From positions 1,922,001-1,986,000 of the forward strand of contig OX327702.1 in assembly GCA_946807835.1 (NCBI GenBank): a stretch of DNA of 64,000 bases, written 5' to 3'. The notes below the pieces were generated by a model, which saw only the letters and a list, made by a program, of their open reading frames with translations, searched no databases and had not been told where the DNA came from. Each line of letters starts with the position of its first letter. Position 1 is the first letter of the stretch. This DNA comes from Ailanthus altissimus. Taxonomy: Eukaryota > Streptophyta > Magnoliopsida > Sapindales > Simaroubaceae. Positions 60,519-64,000 of this stretch are shown here, piece by piece. The position numbers and the translations under genes are program-made.

Positions 60519-61020
60519 TAATCTATTATGATCTTTAAGAATTTATTATGATTCTAACCACATCTTATGATTAGTTGATTTTTATCAGGGAATGAAAGCA
60601 ACTCATATAAAAGATTTTTCTTAATTCCTTAGAGGTTTGGGCAAATTTTGTCATGTCAAATGGAATTTACAGAGTTTTAGATTCTCTTAATTTGTTCTTT
60701 GGCGTTTTTCTTCGCCGTTAATGTACTCTTCTTCTTTTTTCTATTAAATTAATTACTCATTTAATGAAGATTTAATAAAAATATTAATAATACTTATGTC
60801 ATGTGCAACTTAAGAACAAGCATTAAATATGGACTATCGGCTCCGCACAAGGTTACAAGAATTAGACTACATTGATGCTTTTTGGATCATTTGATAAAAC
60901 TTGAATCATGCATACATATAAATACGACATGAAATATTAAAAGATCAATTTGAAGTTTGAACTCTAAACATTTTCAAAATGTTGCCTAAATAAATTAAAA
61001 TTGTTGAACAGAAATGATCA

Positions 61021-61061
<41 letters not shown>

Positions 61062-61566
61062 CCAACAAGCCATGTCAAATATACAAATTCCTACTGTCTC
61101 GAAACTCAAAAGCTATAGAAATTAAGGAAGCCCTATATTCAGCAACCTACATCTGCATATGGAGGGATCTGGATTTATGATCCAAAATGTTTTTTCATCA
61201 TTATAATTATCAAGTAACTAGTAAAATTATGGCACAACCAGCGAGGATCTAGCTCCTATTGCCTCTATTCTTTCAATTTGCATTATTTGATGCAAGTATA
61301 TACAATCTACTACTTTGTTCAATTTGCCTAGCTGGAGATTGGATAGATTGGAAGTAGATCCTAGTGGATTTAATGAAAGATTTTAGGCTTTTTTTTTTAA
61401 TCTTGAACAAGTTCAAAAGCTCAAATCCAAAGCTAGATTATCTATCATTTGATTTTAAGACAAACAAAGAGCATCAACATGGTCTTGCAACTGGATCTCT
61501 CTCTTTCAATGTAGTGAAAAATTAACCAGTTGATGACGATGATGATGATAATGATAATGAGTTTAC
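60519..61566. other. AT-rich intergenic stretch with an (AT)n microsatellite
   Basis: A pure (AT)n run covers 61024-61058. A short (GAT)n-like run lies near 61533-61560. No gene recognised. Confidence 0.65.
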
Positions 61567-62855
61567 TGATGCGATATTTCTATATCTTATAATTAAGTGC
61601 AAGTATACGCTATCGTAACAAGTAATAAAGGGACTTATAAAGTCGGATGTCAAACCCACAGAGATAATTTTTATTTTCTACCAATTACTAAAATTATATC
61701 TTTCTTATAATTATTCAGAAAAATCAAATCTTAATTTTGCAATAAATTTGAATAAAATAAAAGTGCAGAAAATAAATGATACAACTTAAATAAAATAAGA
61801 AAATAGCAATATAAAGAAAGCCTATGGTTAATTACTATCCTTCAATATGGTTTCTAAAGATTAATCCTTTTAATATTTATATCCCTCAATTCTTATTATT
61901 GGTCAAGACACTATTGTATTCACAAGCCTCTTCCAAGGTCATGCAAGTATATCCTAATTTACCAAATACCTATATTCCTATGGTACTTGTAATAAATAAA
62001 GATTCATTAAGAATAAGTCTTATTAACCATACATGCCAATTAGGTATATTCTTATCCTAATTCGAAACTTGCATATGCAATATTGAATGTTACTCTACAA
62101 TCATGCATCAAATTACCTAGGTCTAAATATTATTATTCTTCTTCCGAGTTTATCAATAATATTACTAAAGTAATCAAAATATTGATCAGATATAATGAAA
62201 CATTAAGAACAAATAATTTGAATAATGAAGAATTGAGTTCAAATAAATATTAAAAAGATCCAACAATTAAGCTCACATATTGAGTTCAAGTAATAACCTT
62301 AAAAAATAATTTTAGCTCATGATAACAAGAGAATTATGGCTGAAAAATAAAATAAACATGATACAACCAACAGCAAACCAATATAGACGTCAATTCGCAG
62401 TTGGTTGATACGCCAAAGATTCATCAACAATCTCTTGCTTCCTTGAATTGCCCTTACTTCTCTCTCTAAAAATTGCTCTTCTTCAATGTGTTGTGGTTCT
62501 AAGAGCCCTAAGTTGTGTCTCCTTTAGGTCTGAAACGAGTGGCCTTTATATAGGAATTGATTTGGAGTCTTGGAGTTGTATTTCTTTTAGGATTAAGAAA
62601 ATTGCACTGTTCACCACTGCCGTGATCATTGTTCATCGCTGGGGCGACATCACTGTAGCACGGATACTGTTCATGCAGCATTGTAACAATTTGATGTTTT
62701 GCCTTGTTTTTCTTAGATTTTCATCCCTAATTGCTCCATTCACTCCAAAGCTAATAAATAATAATTAAACATATAAAAAGTTTAATATTCTTATTAAAAT
62801 GAGTAATTAATTAAGTTAAGGGAGTGAAAATAATAAATATAATTTACGCTTATCA
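61567..62855 (+). mobile_element. E4: diverged copy of the 1.3-kb E element
   Basis: 1289 bp from TGATGCGATATTTC to TTTACGCTTATCA, flanked by perfect TTTAC repeats at 61562-61566 and 62856-62860. It shares the AAGTGCAAGTATACGCTATCG-like start block and overall order with E1-E3 but is much more diverged. The GC-box position (about 62600-62660) holds a weaker version (GCCGTGATC, GCTGGGGCGAC). An open frame at 62448-62768 is not similar to anything known to me. Confidence 0.8.
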
Positions 62856-62974
62856 TTTACACACTATAACACCTTAAGCTTGTAATTGAGGGAAAACATT
62901 TAAGTTTTCACTCTACAATACTATTAAAAGTGGTATGAGCTCATGGTCATACGCGTGCCTTAGAGACAACTACA

Positions 62975-63032
62975 CCTCTCAACTAATATTAAGTTCTCTA
63001 GTTTGAATATCCTCTCAACTAATATTAAGCTC
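62975..63032 (+). repeat. Short tandem duplication
   Basis: CTCTCAACTAATATTAAG occurs twice in direct order, about 37 bp apart, just left of the final LTR. Confidence 0.6.
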
Positions 63033-63076
63033 GTGGTCTAAGCTTGTAGAAGTAGCTTAATGGTAATCACACTTTG

Positions 63077-64000
63077 TTGTTAGGGTCGGTGCTTACGTGT
63101 CATCTCTGAATGTAAATATACTTGTGTATTTAAACAAGTGTACATTCCCATTAAATCGCTAATACCCAATTATATAGTATTTTGCATGTAACATTACAGA
63201 CATTGTAGATCTGAAGGAGTTTGGATCAAATTTAAAAGGTTTAGATAAGGGCTCATAATAAGCCACGCTGAGAGATATAATTGTTAAATGTTAGCACAGC
63301 TAAGTGTTAGTTGGTTATAATACTCAGTAGATCCAAGAGTTGAGCCTTGTCTGTAATGGAATATAGACCTGAGAATATACTAGTAACTGCATAGTTACAA
63401 GAGTTGCAATTAGGTGCCAGGAAATGCATGTTGCGCAAATATGTTCTCGAATAATAGTCTCTGATCTATTTCTATCGATGCGGGTCTACCGGTGGATACC
63501 TTAATATATAGATCAGCATATGTCGTATCTGTCGGGTATAGATGGTCGTTCCTTACTGACCATGAGCTTGGAGGTCGTATTGACATATGGGTGTCTAGTT
63601 AAGACTGAATATGAGACAGACTCACAAGGGCTTCCGATAGACATTTAATGTAAGCCGTCAACGGAGGGTCCTCTCGAGTTGAGTAGTATACGTGGTCCTT
63701 TGACCTGAGTGCCACGGTGGGCTTGTAAGTACTCCACCGTACTTTGGTTCCACACATGTCACAGACCTTTCATAGTGTGACCGCTGGGTGTCGCTGGGTA
63801 TGGTCTGATGCTTATGGAGTCTGGTGCGTACAAATATGGGATCCGTCAGCTCATATATGGAGTTAGATATTCAGATGCTTCGAGACTGTATCTCAGAAAG
63901 TCTTATGGCCACAAACAATTATCCCGGGAAAGAGTTCCGCCAGGGTGGAACAATATGGCAAAGAAGTTTGTGCATATTGTTCATTGAGATACAAGTCTGG
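63077..64000 (+). repeat. B-family LTR, running off the window
   Basis: Starts TGTTAGGGTCGGTGCTTACG and follows the LTR at 19400 block by block (hairpin block near 63210, GTCCTCTCGAGTTGAGTAGT near 63670, CCCGGGAAAGAGTT near 63923). Whether it is a solo LTR or the 5' LTR of an element cannot be seen here. Confidence 0.8.

Noticed and set aside
61024..61058. Possible origin or regulatory AT-island
   Set aside because: A simple (AT)n microsatellite with no surrounding signal.

Overview
The window is AT-rich nuclear DNA from a flowering plant, most likely a eudicot. The evidence is a plant-specific protein gene, a plant short-chain dehydrogenase gene with a GT-AG intron, and a dense nest of plant Ty1/copia and Ty3/gypsy LTR retrotransposons with initiator-Met-type primer sites (TGGTATCAGAGC). 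I cannot name the species. I see no tRNA, rRNA, CRISPR array or virus gene outside the retroelements.

Layout. 1-2264 is a decayed copia pol on the minus strand. 3191-3883 (minus) is an apparently intact uncharacterised plant gene with a G-box upstream. 4809-7630 is a decayed copia LTR plus gag/protease, cut by a solo LTR (7631-9387), with a second partial LTR of the same family beside it. 10444 to about 25504 is a gag/protease-only copia element (C). Its 5' LTR was split twice: by a 2.8-kb solo gypsy LTR (D, 11146-13957, target duplication ATAAG) and by a 9-kb copia element (B, 14012-22973). B has its interior inverted relative to its ends, which leaves one palindrome at each end; the right one has two 1627-bp arms.

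28337-44065 is a Ty3/gypsy element of Tat type (F) on the minus strand. It has gag, protease and RT/integrase remnants, a higher-order tandem array 3' of pol, and an antisense ORF. Four later insertions lie inside it: three copies of a 1.3-kb non-coding element (E1, E2, E3) and a second solo gypsy LTR (D2, target duplication CCTCT). 45170-46294 is another decayed LTR of the B family.

47384-54029 (minus) is a two-exon short-chain dehydrogenase gene, now a pseudogene. A 5.3-kb copia element (H) sits in exon 2, and there are also nonsense codons and an 11-bp frameshifting duplication. About 55800-60518 is a non-autonomous, probably Tat-like LTR element (G) with two tandem arrays. 61567-62855 is a fourth E copy (target duplication TTTAC). 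The window ends inside one more B-family LTR.

The two host loci are therefore islands in a retrotransposon nest. No new enzymatic or defence system is visible. The most unusual items are the inverted element B with its palindromes, the alternating 91/110-bp array in F, and a GC-rich box shared by otherwise unrelated repeats. All coordinates and alignments were read by eye. LTR boundaries with matching target duplications are firm; the others are approximate.
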